From Candidatus Aminicenantota bacterium (GTDB taxonomy: Bacteria > Acidobacteriota > Aminicenantia > Aminicenantales > UBA8522), in contig DQHV01000019.1 in the NCBI GenBank assembly GCA_003524335.1, forward strand, positions 4,236-13,629: a stretch of 9,394 nt of DNA, read 5' to 3'. The notes beneath the pieces were generated by a model. That model saw only the letters and a list, made by a program, of their open reading frames with translations. It was not told the DNA's origin and made no database searches. Made by a program: the position numbers and the translations under genes. Below, piece by piece: positions 1-6,564 of this stretch (its first letter is position 1; the number at the start of each line of letters is the position of its first letter).

Positions 1-2394
1 CTCCCGGTCCCCTTCGCTCTCCAAGAATCGTGCTCTGGTCAAGTAGAACGGTGCCCAGTCCGGGTCATCGGCCAGGCCTTTGAAAAGGCCCTTGGCCTCC
101 TCGATCATCCCGGTGTTCCAGAGCAACAAGCCAAGATAGTAGGGGGTCTTCCAGCCGGCCACGTTGGCCGCCGCCCAGCGGAGAACAAGGAGATCCTCGC
201 GCCGATGAGGGAAGACAAGTTGAGGGGAAGCGGCTTCGGCCACTTGAAGATGCTGCCGGGTCTTGGTCCCATCCCTTTCTCGCCACAGATAGGCCAGCCA
301 ATAATCGACGAGTGGATGACTGGGCGCCAGTCCTAAGACCTTTGCCGCCTCCTCGGTCAGCCCAAGGTTGAAATAGAACACTGCGAGCTCGAGGTAGGTT
401 TCGTGAGGAAGTTCGCTGCGGATAAGGGAAGTGAAAGCATCGCGCCCGCTATCGCTCGAAACGAGAAGTGTGCGCTCGAACCGGACGAAATGGCTGAGAG
501 GATCGATTCGCAGGATTTCGTCGAGGGCCGCGGCCGCGGCATTTCGGTCACCTGCCAAACGCAAGAGGATCGCCTGAATCTCGCGGGAGTTCAGGTTATA
601 AGTGTTATAGTCCAGCGAACGCTGAGCATACTCCGCCGCCCTTTCCAGTTTTTTTTCGATGACGTTCACTTCGGCCAACTGCTCATAGGCCGCCGAGCGG
701 AACTCCATAGAACGGGCCGCCCAGCCGAACCCGTCCTTGGCATCGGCAGCACGGCCGAGTTGACGGCTAATCGTCCCGTAGATGAAGTTGGCTCCGGCGT
801 CATAAGCATCGATGGCCAGGGCTTTCCTGGCATAGTCGAGTGCCTTGAGGTATTCGGCGCTCCTGAAATGGATCTCGGCGACCCGGGTGAGGGCCCGGAC
901 GTGGCCCGGTTCTTTCTCGAGGCAGGCCTGGAACTTGGCCAGGGCATCGGCGTAACTGCGCTGCCTGGCCAGCTCTTCGCCGGCGACGTATTGGCCCTCG
1001 GCTGAATTCCAGTTGAAATCCTTCGGCGCGACGACAGGCCGGCCGAGCGTGTTCATCTCCTTGTCGCGGCTGGCCCATCTGAGCTTCTCCCGACCAAGTC
1101 TTACGGCAACGTCACCCGTCTTCCCGCCGATCTCAATCGTCTGAATGAACGTCTCCATCGGCTTGAGCGTCAGCCGTTTGCTGAAAATCGTTTCGCCGCC
1201 CAGGGTGATGACGAGGTCGTCATCGATGGGCCGGAGCGGGCAAAGGCCGACCTTGAGCGCGCCCTTAGCGCTCTCCACATTGAGAGCCGCATGGGGCGAG
1301 GCCGCCACCAGCCCGCCGATATCCTTCACCGGGAACCAGATCTCCCTCCAGCGCATGACGGACTGCGGCGCAAAATAGATGTGCTTAAAAGGCGTCAGGC
1401 CGCTGTCGCCTCCGGCCTGGTTGTAGAGAAGCCCCGTCTGCGGCTCGGTGTACTGTTTTTTGGGCGGATCGGTCAGCAGGTCCCGCCAAATCCCGCCGTC
1501 GCGGGCGAGCGACCAGACCCAGAGTTTCATCCCGGGCTTTTCGTCGTAGTGGGCCCAGTGGCCGTAGCCGAACCCGGATTTCTCGTAGTAACCGCCGAAG
1601 TATTCGTTGTATTCTCCAAGAATATGGTAGGACTTGCTGCCGCCGAAGTCGTTGTTCCGGTAGTATGAAGCGTCGCGGCCGTTCTCAACGTCCGGCCAGG
1701 GATGGGCATCGCCGCCGTGGCCGATGTAGTGCGTCCCGGGATAATAGTACTTCAGGTCCTCACCGACCTCTTGGGCCGAGGTCAGCCAGTTGTAGAGAGA
1801 ATCGTGAAGGGAGGTCGGGTTCCACCAGAAGCATTCGGTCTCGAGATAGGCGGCGTCCTTGGGGAGGCGCACGTTCACCCGCCAGACCGTCCGGGAGGGA
1901 AGGTCGATGGCTCCGACGATGCAGCTCACGCTCCCGTCGCTGTTTTCCTGCATGATATAATCCACCGGCGTCGCCGTGGTCGGGGTGTGGCCGATAACCC
2001 CGAAGTTGAGTTCGATGCCGCCCGATGTCCAGGGGCCGCGCATAGCGATTTCCCGGAACTTCACGACCGGGTTCCAGTAGATGAATTCCTTGTTTGTCGA
2101 TTTCTCGACGGCGCCCCAGACCTTGCCGCCGATTTCGGGCGCGACGAGAACCTTGACATACGGGTTTTCCAGCCGGACCATCCTCCAATCTAGAGGACGG
2201 CCTTCGAGGCTGTAGCCGTGGAAACGGAAATAAGGATAGATGGGGCCGATGAGCGGCACCGGGTCAGGGTCTGAAAAAGGATAGGTCTTGAAAGTAACCA
2301 TCTCTTCCTTGACCGACGCCTCCTGGCCGGAAGCCGCCGCCAGAATGACGGCCAGGATGAAAAGCAGGGCCAGACTGATCGCTTTTGGCTTCAT
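1..2394 (-). CDS. DUF5107 domain protein with C-terminal TPR repeats (3' end outside window)
   Basis: The frame is open from the ATG at 2394 to base 1, giving 798 visible residues and no stop, so the C-terminus is missing. A signal peptide (residues 1 to about 23, Lys-rich start then a Leu/Ile/Ala core, ending AASG) predicts export. Residues about 75-370 look like DUF5107: a PEIGGKVW motif at 86-93, then RGPWTSGGIELNFGVIGHTP at 119-138, PVD at 143-145, and many Trp/Tyr/Gly motifs. This is a beta-rich domain whose molecular function I do not know to be established; carbohydrate binding or processing is a common guess. From about residue 466 the chain becomes alpha-helical and TPR-like, with repeated Tyr/Ala/Leu patterns ending in a Pro-preceded turn (for example KEPGH and RIDPLSH). 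GGAGG at 2400-2404 lies 5 nt before the ATG. It sits 164 bp downstream of the M14 pair on the same strand and may have its own promoter. The family call is from motif recall, not a search. Confidence 0.85.
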   Translation of the reverse strand, partial: MKPKAISLALLFILAVILAAASGQEASVKEEMVTFKTYPFSDPDPVPLIGPIYPYFRFHGYSLEGRPLDWRMVRLENPYVKVLVAPEIGGKVWGAVEKSTNKEFIYWNPVVKFREIAMRGPWTSGGIELNFGVIGHTPTTATPVDYIMQENSDGSVSCIVGAIDLPSRTVWRVNVRLPKDAAYLETECFWWNPTSLHDSLYNWLTSAQEVGEDLKYYYPGTHYIGHGGDAHPWPDVENGRDASYYRNNDFGGSKSYHILGEYNEYFGGYYEKSGFGYGHWAHYDEKPGMKLWVWSLARDGGIWRDLLTDPPKKQYTEPQTGLLYNQAGGDSGLTPFKHIYFAPQSVMRWREIWFPVKDIGGLVAASPHAALNVESAKGALKVGLCPLRPIDDDLVITLGGETIFSKRLTLKPMETFIQTIEIGGKTGDVAVRLGREKLRWASRDKEMNTLGRPVVAPKDFNWNSAEGQYVAGEELARQRSYADALAKFQACLEKEPGHVRALTRVAEIHFRSAEYLKALDYARKALAIDAYDAGANFIYGTISRQLGRAADAKDGFGWAARSMEFRSAAYEQLAEVNVIEKKLERAAEYAQRSLDYNTYNLNSREIQAILLRLAGDRNAAAAALDEILRIDPLSHFVRFERTLLVSSDSGRDAFTSLIRSELPHETYLELAVFYFNLGLTEEAAKVLGLAPSHPLVDYWLAYLWRERDGTKTRQHLQVAEAASPQLVFPHRREDLLVLRWAAANVAGWKTPYYLGLLLWNTGMIEEAKGLFKGLADDPDWAPFYLTRARFLESEGDRE

Positions 2395-2558
2395 GCTAAC
2401 CTCCGCCGGATGGCGTTTTTTGGTTTTCAGTATATAACGTCTCATTCTCTGCCGCAAAACCTTTTCTGCGAACAGTGCTCCTTACTGCGTGCGTCTGGCC
2501 TTTTTCTTCTTACCCACAAGGAGAAGAGAATAAGGATCCTATTCAGCCGATCAGAATT
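2395..2558 (-). promoter_or_regulatory. Leader region of the DUF5107 gene with candidate sigma70-type promoter and RBS
   Basis: On the minus strand, TATACT (2434 to 2429; five of six bases of the -10 consensus) is preceded after exactly 17 nt by TTGCGG (2457 to 2452; three of six of the -35 consensus). A start site a few bases further on would leave a leader of roughly 30 nt. GGAGG at 2400-2404, 5 nt before the ATG, is a strong ribosome binding site. I see no convincing terminator behind the M14 gene that ends at 2559, so read-through from the M14 pair is also possible. The local base composition is more AT-rich than the genes on either side. Promoter assignment is by eye only. Confidence 0.4.
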
Positions 2559-4319
2559 TTATTTGAGGACGCCCGTCTTCGCTAATTTCCCCGCGTGCTG
2601 CGATTCGTATTTCACCATGACCTCGCCCTTCCCCTCCACCAGGAACTGGTGCTCGACCTTACCGAAGCCGGGCACGACGAAGAATTGAACTTCGGGCCGG
2701 TATTTCTTGTAGGTGACCTGGTCGCGATAGGGATCGGTTAGCAGCCCGCCGGCCACCACCTTGGCCCCTGTCCCCATAACTTTAAGCATGTCTTTCGGAT
2801 AGAGGCTGGTCTTCTGCGCAAGGTAGCTCATGGTCGGAATGGCCTTGGAATTGACCAGCCGGGTCCGGACTCGATAGAGGTTCTTCCCGACCGGTTTGAT
2901 CTCGGTCACTTCCAGTCCGACTTCGGGCACGTGCTTGGCCGAGAAGATCACGTTCATGGCGTTCCGGTGGACCAGATCTTTGATCATAAAGGACGCCGAC
3001 AGCCGGGAGCTCATCTTGACCCAGCCGCCAATCTCGATGTCCCCATAGGTCGGGTGCTTGAACGCTTTCCAGGCCTTGTACAGATCTCCCTGGGCTAGGT
3101 TGTCACTGAACTTGATTCTCTCCCGGTCCGTGATTCCTCCCGACAGCATAGCCATCATCCCCTCCTCGGCGGGCGCTCCGGCTTCGGGTTTCTCCGCAGC
3201 ACCCCGGAAGCTCTCTGTCTGCATCTGGAAAACCTCGGCGCAATAGGCATAAACGCCGAGGCTCGCGGTCAGCCACTCGATCGAGTCTCCGTAGGTGGTA
3301 TAGAGGTCTTTCCACGAGATCAGGTAGCGGTAGCCGGGGATGATCCGCTCGGCCTGCTTGCCGAGGTAGTCATAGACTGCGATATCCTGCTGCGGGTACT
3401 CCCCGAGCCCTTTCCGGCTGGGACCGCGGAGGATCATCCCCCCCATGTTGTGAAAGGACCAGCCGATACAGATATTCGTCTTGGCCGCGATCCACTGGGC
3501 CAGTCCCTTAAGCCCAACCCCTGAGAAGGGATATTCGCCCGATCCGTTCTGCGCATATGGCGGAGCCCAGTCGAAACCCCAGTTCCGGTTGGTGTCTACA
3601 TAGCCTTCGCTGTCCTCGTTGACCCGGCCGTCTCCGTCGTTGTCGATCCCCTCCTCGCCGAGCATGGACCATTCACCGGTCTCACCCGGCTTGACCGGGA
3701 TCATGAGGCGGGCATCCTCCGGGTCCGTCTTGAACCGGCCAAAAGGGTCCTTCTTGCGCATTATGCAGATGTTTCCGTCGCCATCCAGGTCATCGGGGAA
3801 ATCCTCGTCCACGAGGCCGTCGTGGTCGTCATCGGTCGGGATGCGGAGGCCACGGTTGGAGCTGGATGTATTGGCGTCGACGAAGAAGTGATGACGTCCG
3901 TCGACATTGACGACCGGCACGACATAAAAACACGTCCTGTCCACGAGCCGGGTGATTTCGGGGTTCTTCCCGTAGTTGCCGAGGAGGTAATCGAGCAGGT
4001 AGAGCGAAATATCGCCACCCTGGATTTCGTTGCCGTGTATATTGCCGTCGACATAGACCCCGGGTTTGTCCAGGGGAGCGCCGGTCTTAGGATTATTAAC
4101 GGTCATGACGTACAGAGGTCTCCCCTCTTCGCTTTTCCCGGCGACTTCGAGCGTCGTGAGCTGCGGAAAGGCGCTGTTCAGGGCCTTCAGGGCATCATAA
4201 ACCTGGTCGAGCGTATAGTAATGATCGAAGCTCAGAGGAACGGTGATCTGCGCCTTGTCCTCGGGATGCGAAAACGCGAGTGTCGTCAGCAGAAGTCCGA
4301 ATCCGATGAGTTTCTTCAT
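2559..4319 (-). CDS. Exported M14-family zinc carboxypeptidase with calcium-loop inserts, predicted active
   Basis: This 586-residue protein starts with a signal peptide (MKKLIGFGLLLTTLAFS, residues 1-17), so it should act in the periplasm or outside. The M14 fold spans about residues 35-370 and keeps the catalytic set: zinc ligands H95 and E98 (HGNE) and H290 (SFHN), substrate-binding N244/R245 (VDTNRNW), Tyr near 340-343, and the general base E362 (YCAEVF). Three Asp-rich, EF-hand/thrombospondin-3-like loops (163-173, 177-183, 226-236, pattern DxDxDG) are inserted between the Zn motif and the NR motif and probably bind calcium. Residues about 370-412 form a linker, followed by HPTYGDIEIGG (422-432) and a beta-rich C-terminal module. 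The ATG overlaps the TGA of the upstream paralogue as ATGA (4316-4319). Its GGAGGT (4325-4330, 5 nt upstream) lies inside that gene, so translation is likely coupled. By family, it should remove C-terminal residues from peptides; the exact substrate is unknown. Confidence 0.93.
   Translation of the reverse strand: MKKLIGFGLLLTTLAFSHPEDKAQITVPLSFDHYYTLDQVYDALKALNSAFPQLTTLEVAGKSEEGRPLYVMTVNNPKTGAPLDKPGVYVDGNIHGNEIQGGDISLYLLDYLLGNYGKNPEITRLVDRTCFYVVPVVNVDGRHHFFVDANTSSSNRGLRIPTDDDHDGLVDEDFPDDLDGDGNICIMRKKDPFGRFKTDPEDARLMIPVKPGETGEWSMLGEEGIDNDGDGRVNEDSEGYVDTNRNWGFDWAPPYAQNGSGEYPFSGVGLKGLAQWIAAKTNICIGWSFHNMGGMILRGPSRKGLGEYPQQDIAVYDYLGKQAERIIPGYRYLISWKDLYTTYGDSIEWLTASLGVYAYCAEVFQMQTESFRGAAEKPEAGAPAEEGMMAMLSGGITDRERIKFSDNLAQGDLYKAWKAFKHPTYGDIEIGGWVKMSSRLSASFMIKDLVHRNAMNVIFSAKHVPEVGLEVTEIKPVGKNLYRVRTRLVNSKAIPTMSYLAQKTSLYPKDMLKVMGTGAKVVAGGLLTDPYRDQVTYKKYRPEVQFFVVPGFGKVEHQFLVEGKGEVMVKYESQHAGKLAKTGVLK
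4316..4319 (-). other. ATGA stop/start overlap between the two M14 genes
   Basis: The TGA stop of the upstream pseudoenzyme and the ATG of the active M14 gene share four bases. The ribosome binding site of the second gene (GGAGGT, 4325-4330) is within the last codons of the first (encoding GGAK). This arrangement is typical of translational coupling and supports co-expression at matched levels. Confidence 0.9.
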
Positions 4320-6346
4320 TTTGCACCTCCCAGGTCCACCGTCCGCGAATCTCGCCAGGCCGTCTGCGTTTCGGCCTTGATCTCGATCCTGATGGGTTTC
4401 TCTGCGTGAATGATCCAGGTTGCGGTTTGCGTTCCCTGCGCCTGAACAGAGGGAATGAGGCTCCTCGTTTTTCCCTCCAAGACCTCAAACCCCTGTCCGT
4501 TCAAGGTGATGATCACGGGTAAAATGCGTTCGTTCCGCCGGCCCATGGCCGTCGGATAGGGCAGGCCGCCGCTGTTTTCTACCCAGACCTTGACCTCATA
4601 GACTCCGGCTCCCAACATCTTAACCTTGGCATCGGCGATCTTGATCCGGGGCATCTTTTTGGCGATTTCGAAAACCCAGGGGACCTGGCCCCTGAGGAGC
4701 CCTTCGATCATCCGTGGCGGAGGGGTATTGTCGGTGAAGGGCACGGCGCCGCCGATCTCGACCTCGCCGAGAGTCGGATGTCGGAAAGGTTTCCAGTCCA
4801 CGAAGCCTTTGCCCTCGAGCTCTTTATCGCTCCAAGTGAGGAGCGCCTTGTCCTTGGGGTCGGCTCCTTCTTCGCTCGGCGGTTTGGGCATCTGCTTCAA
4901 CATCTCGGCCATTTTTTTCGTGTCCATCGTTCCGCCCTTGAGGAGCTCGAAGACCTGCTTGGCTTTGAATTGGTCGGGCGCGCCGACGGACTTCAGGAAG
5001 GCGTCGACCTTTTCCTCGCCCAGGGCGATGAATTCCTCGTTGGTCATCTTCTCCAGTTTCTCGGCCGTGATCTCCTCGTTCTTCTTTTCTTCCTTGACCT
5101 CGGGGAGGGTCCAGAAGTCCAGGGCGAAGGAAGGAAGCCCGAGGTGATAGTAGGACCACAGCTCGAAGGATCCGTCCTTGTCGGGAGCCGGGTCGAGGCG
5201 TTTGGCGTCGAGCTTGGCGGCCTTCAGGAACTCCTTGAACTTCTCCGAAAGCTCCTTGTAGAACTTGAGGTCGTCCTCGAGCGGGTTGACCACCGCGCCC
5301 AGTCCCAGGAAGCTGGCGATCATGGATTCGGTGACTTCCATGCCGGGCGGAACAATAGGTTTGACCATCTCCATGATCTCGGCCATGGTGTAGGTCCTGT
5401 TGGGGTCGGCGTTAAGGAATCCGGCCATCTGCTCGGGGATCTTGATCTGGTTGAGGTCGGCTTCCCCCTTCCTTCCCGCGCGCGGCGGGATCAGGCAAAA
5501 ATTAGTCTCCCCGAAAACGAAGGTCAGGCCGATCTCGCGGTGTTCGTCGAAGAACTTCAGCAGGGCAAAGGTCTCCGCTTCGCGGCCGGACCAAGAACCG
5601 GTCTCTGGGGAAAAGAACTTGAAGAGGTGGGGAAAGGTAACGCCGATGTCGACCCCGCCCGGACCGTCTTCGTTGTAGACGCCGTCGCCGTCGTTGTCGA
5701 GGCCTTCGGTGTAAAGTTTATAGACGCCTTTTTCTCCCTTGGACCAGTCGGCTCTCTTCAGCAACCGGGGCGACGCCGGGATGGGTATCCATTCGCCCTC
5801 GGGGTCTTTGATCCTTATCTGGGTGATCAGCCCGTCGCCGTTGAGATCTTCGACGCCGTCTTCGTCGGTTTGGTCGTCCATGTCGTCGTTGTGAGGAGCG
5901 GCATTTCGGGGGTCCCTTCGCAAAGGCTTCTCGAAAAAGAGTGAGGCGGCGTCAGGGTTTCCACAAGGCAGGATGTACCAGGTCCGGTCGGCCCGGAGAT
6001 CGGCCTTTTCCAGAACGACCCTGACCAGGTAGAGGGCCGCCTCCGCCGAAATCGGGACCGTCCCTTCCATGTCGGCCGCGACGAACACGGCAGGGAGGGT
6101 TTTTCGGCTTTCCCCGGCTTCAGGGCCGATCTCGATGAAGATAAGATCGCGGCCGCCGGCGCTTTTAGCAAGAGAATGGATCTTGGCGACACCAGGATTG
6201 GCCCGGGCCAACTCCTGTAGTGCAGCCGTCAGCTCATCCGGCCGATGATACCGGTCGAAGGTCCATTCGGCCGCAGCGGCCGGGAGCCCTAGGGCTATAC
6301 CCCGTAATCCACAAAGAATCCAACACCTGAATTTGGAAGGATTCAC
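4316..6346 (-). CDS. M14 peptidase-like protein lacking all catalytic residues (pseudoenzyme), exported
   Basis: This 676-residue protein is a clear paralogue of the M14 peptidase encoded immediately downstream, with matching blocks along its length. Aligned by eye, each catalytic position is changed: H95 to E94, E98 to V97, N244/R245 to G235/V236, H290 to G279, and E362 to D410. The Asp-rich calcium-type loops survive (167-172 and 217-227, the latter DNDGDG), as do RHPTLGEVEIGG (522-533) and the C-terminal beta module. A signal peptide covers about residues 1-26 (Ala-rich end, AAAA then EWT). It is about 90 residues longer than its partner. The extra length lies around 290-395 and in a Lys/Glu-rich helical stretch at 415-500. 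The start is GTG, chosen because GGAGGT (6355-6360) sits 8 nt upstream and the signal peptide follows directly. It shares an ATGA with the active paralogue. The frame is intact, so it is a maintained protein rather than a decayed gene. A binding, regulatory or scaffold role is inference. Confidence 0.9.
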   Translation of the reverse strand: MNPSKFRCWILCGLRGIALGLPAAAAEWTFDRYHRPDELTAALQELARANPGVAKIHSLAKSAGGRDLIFIEIGPEAGESRKTLPAVFVAADMEGTVPISAEAALYLVRVVLEKADLRADRTWYILPCGNPDAASLFFEKPLRRDPRNAAPHNDDMDDQTDEDGVEDLNGDGLITQIRIKDPEGEWIPIPASPRLLKRADWSKGEKGVYKLYTEGLDNDGDGVYNEDGPGGVDIGVTFPHLFKFFSPETGSWSGREAETFALLKFFDEHREIGLTFVFGETNFCLIPPRAGRKGEADLNQIKIPEQMAGFLNADPNRTYTMAEIMEMVKPIVPPGMEVTESMIASFLGLGAVVNPLEDDLKFYKELSEKFKEFLKAAKLDAKRLDPAPDKDGSFELWSYYHLGLPSFALDFWTLPEVKEEKKNEEITAEKLEKMTNEEFIALGEEKVDAFLKSVGAPDQFKAKQVFELLKGGTMDTKKMAEMLKQMPKPPSEEGADPKDKALLTWSDKELEGKGFVDWKPFRHPTLGEVEIGGAVPFTDNTPPPRMIEGLLRGQVPWVFEIAKKMPRIKIADAKVKMLGAGVYEVKVWVENSGGLPYPTAMGRRNERILPVIITLNGQGFEVLEGKTRSLIPSVQAQGTQTATWIIHAEKPIRIEIKAETQTAWRDSRTVDLGGAK

Positions 6347-6354
6347 TTGTCAGC

Positions 6355-6360
6355 ACCTCC
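6355..6360 (-). promoter_or_regulatory. Ribosome binding site that supports the GTG start of the M14-like pseudoenzyme
   Basis: GGAGGT on the minus strand is 8 nt from the GTG at 6346. An ATG just upstream (6363 to 6361) overlaps this site and is out of frame with the signal peptide. The GTG is therefore the better start. Confidence 0.75.
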
Positions 6361-6363
6361 ATG

Positions 6364-6392
6364 GCAATAAGTTGAGGTTCTCATTCTGTCAA
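6364..6392 (-). promoter_or_regulatory. Candidate promoter of the M14 gene pair
   Basis: A perfect -35 hexamer TTGACA (6392 to 6387) is followed after 17 nt by TATTGC (6369 to 6364), which matches only three of six bases of the -10 consensus. The predicted start site would fall around 6357, inside or next to the ribosome binding site. That is unusually close, so the true -10 may be elsewhere or a different sigma factor may be used. Confidence 0.3.
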
Positions 6393-6460
6393 ATCCGGCC
6401 ATCGAATGCAACGCAGCAGCATCCTGAGACAGCCGGCCTTTTCTGTTATACGAAACCGCG

Positions 6461-6486
6461 CCCAAACCGGTTCTAAAGCCGGTGGG
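6461..6486 (+). repeat. Inverted repeat/hairpin in the M28 gene leader
   Basis: ACCGG (6466-6470) pairs with CCGGT (6479-6483) around an 8-nt loop. Flanking CCC (6461-6463) can pair with GGG (6484-6486) if two A residues bulge. It lies about 80 nt before the M28 start codon. It may be an RNA stem or a protein binding site; there is no direct evidence for either. Confidence 0.35.
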
Positions 6487-6497
6487 AGTGACCGTTG

Positions 6498-6523
6498 GCC
6501 ATTGGGTGAATCACCTGGCTTTT
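6498..6523 (+). terminator. Attenuator-like hairpin with T tract upstream of the M28 gene
   Basis: GGTG (6505-6508) pairs with CACC (6512-6515) around AAT, and an outer GCCA (6498-6501) pairs with TGGC (6516-6519). Extra bases remain unpaired between the two stem halves. The stem is followed at once by TTTT (6520-6523). The core GGTGA-A-TCACC (6505-6515) is also a perfect palindrome, so an operator is an alternative reading. The stem is short and the T tract is only four bases, hence the low confidence. Confidence 0.3.
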
Positions 6524-6551
6524 CAGGGCTCTTTTATTTATCATTGGCGCC

Positions 6552-6556
6552 AGGAG
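6552..6556 (+). promoter_or_regulatory. Ribosome binding site fixing the M28 start at 6565
   Basis: AGGAG lies 8 nt before the ATG at 6565, and a signal sequence begins right after that ATG. The in-frame ATG at 6406 has no comparable site and would place 53 non-hydrophobic residues before the signal sequence. Confidence 0.7.
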
Positions 6557-6564
6557 TTCCAACC

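Larger units (their letters stand above)
6347..6564. other. Divergent intergenic region between the M14 pair and the M28 peptidase gene
   Basis: This 218-bp stretch separates two divergently transcribed exported-peptidase units and must hold the 5' signals for both. Candidate plus-strand promoter elements are an extended -10 (TGTTATACG, 6444-6452) with CTGAGA 17 nt upstream (6424-6429), and a TATCAT at 6539-6544 that lies very near the start codon. Two inverted repeats (6461-6486 and 6498-6519) lie in the M28 leader. The frame of the M28 gene is open back to an ATG at 6406. The 53 residues it would add have no signal-peptide or domain character, so I treat that part as non-coding. Confidence 0.6.

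Noticed and set aside
403..1005. Plus-strand open frame of 200 codons opposite the TPR part of the DUF5107 gene
   Set aside because: The minus-strand frame is continuous over 798 codons with domain motifs; the plus-strand product has no recognisable features.
2410..2688. Plus-strand open frame of 92 codons in the gap before the M14 gene end
   Set aside because: It covers the DUF5107 promoter region and the antisense of the M14 C-terminus, with no RBS or motif.
4778..5944. Long plus-strand open frame (388 codons) opposite the M14-like pseudoenzyme
   Set aside because: It is antisense to a gene with clear paralogy, signal peptide and RBS. Its product is rich in Leu/Val/Gly/Glu in the way expected of GC-rich reverse-strand shadows, and it shows no recognisable motif.
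4316..6346. Reading the M14-like gene as an ordinary active carboxypeptidase
   Set aside because: All six catalytic or ligand positions seen in the neighbouring paralogue are substituted in a by-eye alignment anchored by conserved blocks on both sides.
6361..6363. Minus-strand ATG as the start of the M14-like pseudoenzyme
   Set aside because: It is out of frame with the signal peptide and overlaps the ribosome binding site of the GTG start.
6406..6564. N-terminal extension of the M28 gene to an ATG at 6406
   Set aside because: It adds 53 residues of low hydrophobicity before the signal sequence and lacks a ribosome binding site. The ATG at 6565 has AGGAG at the right distance and starts the signal peptide.
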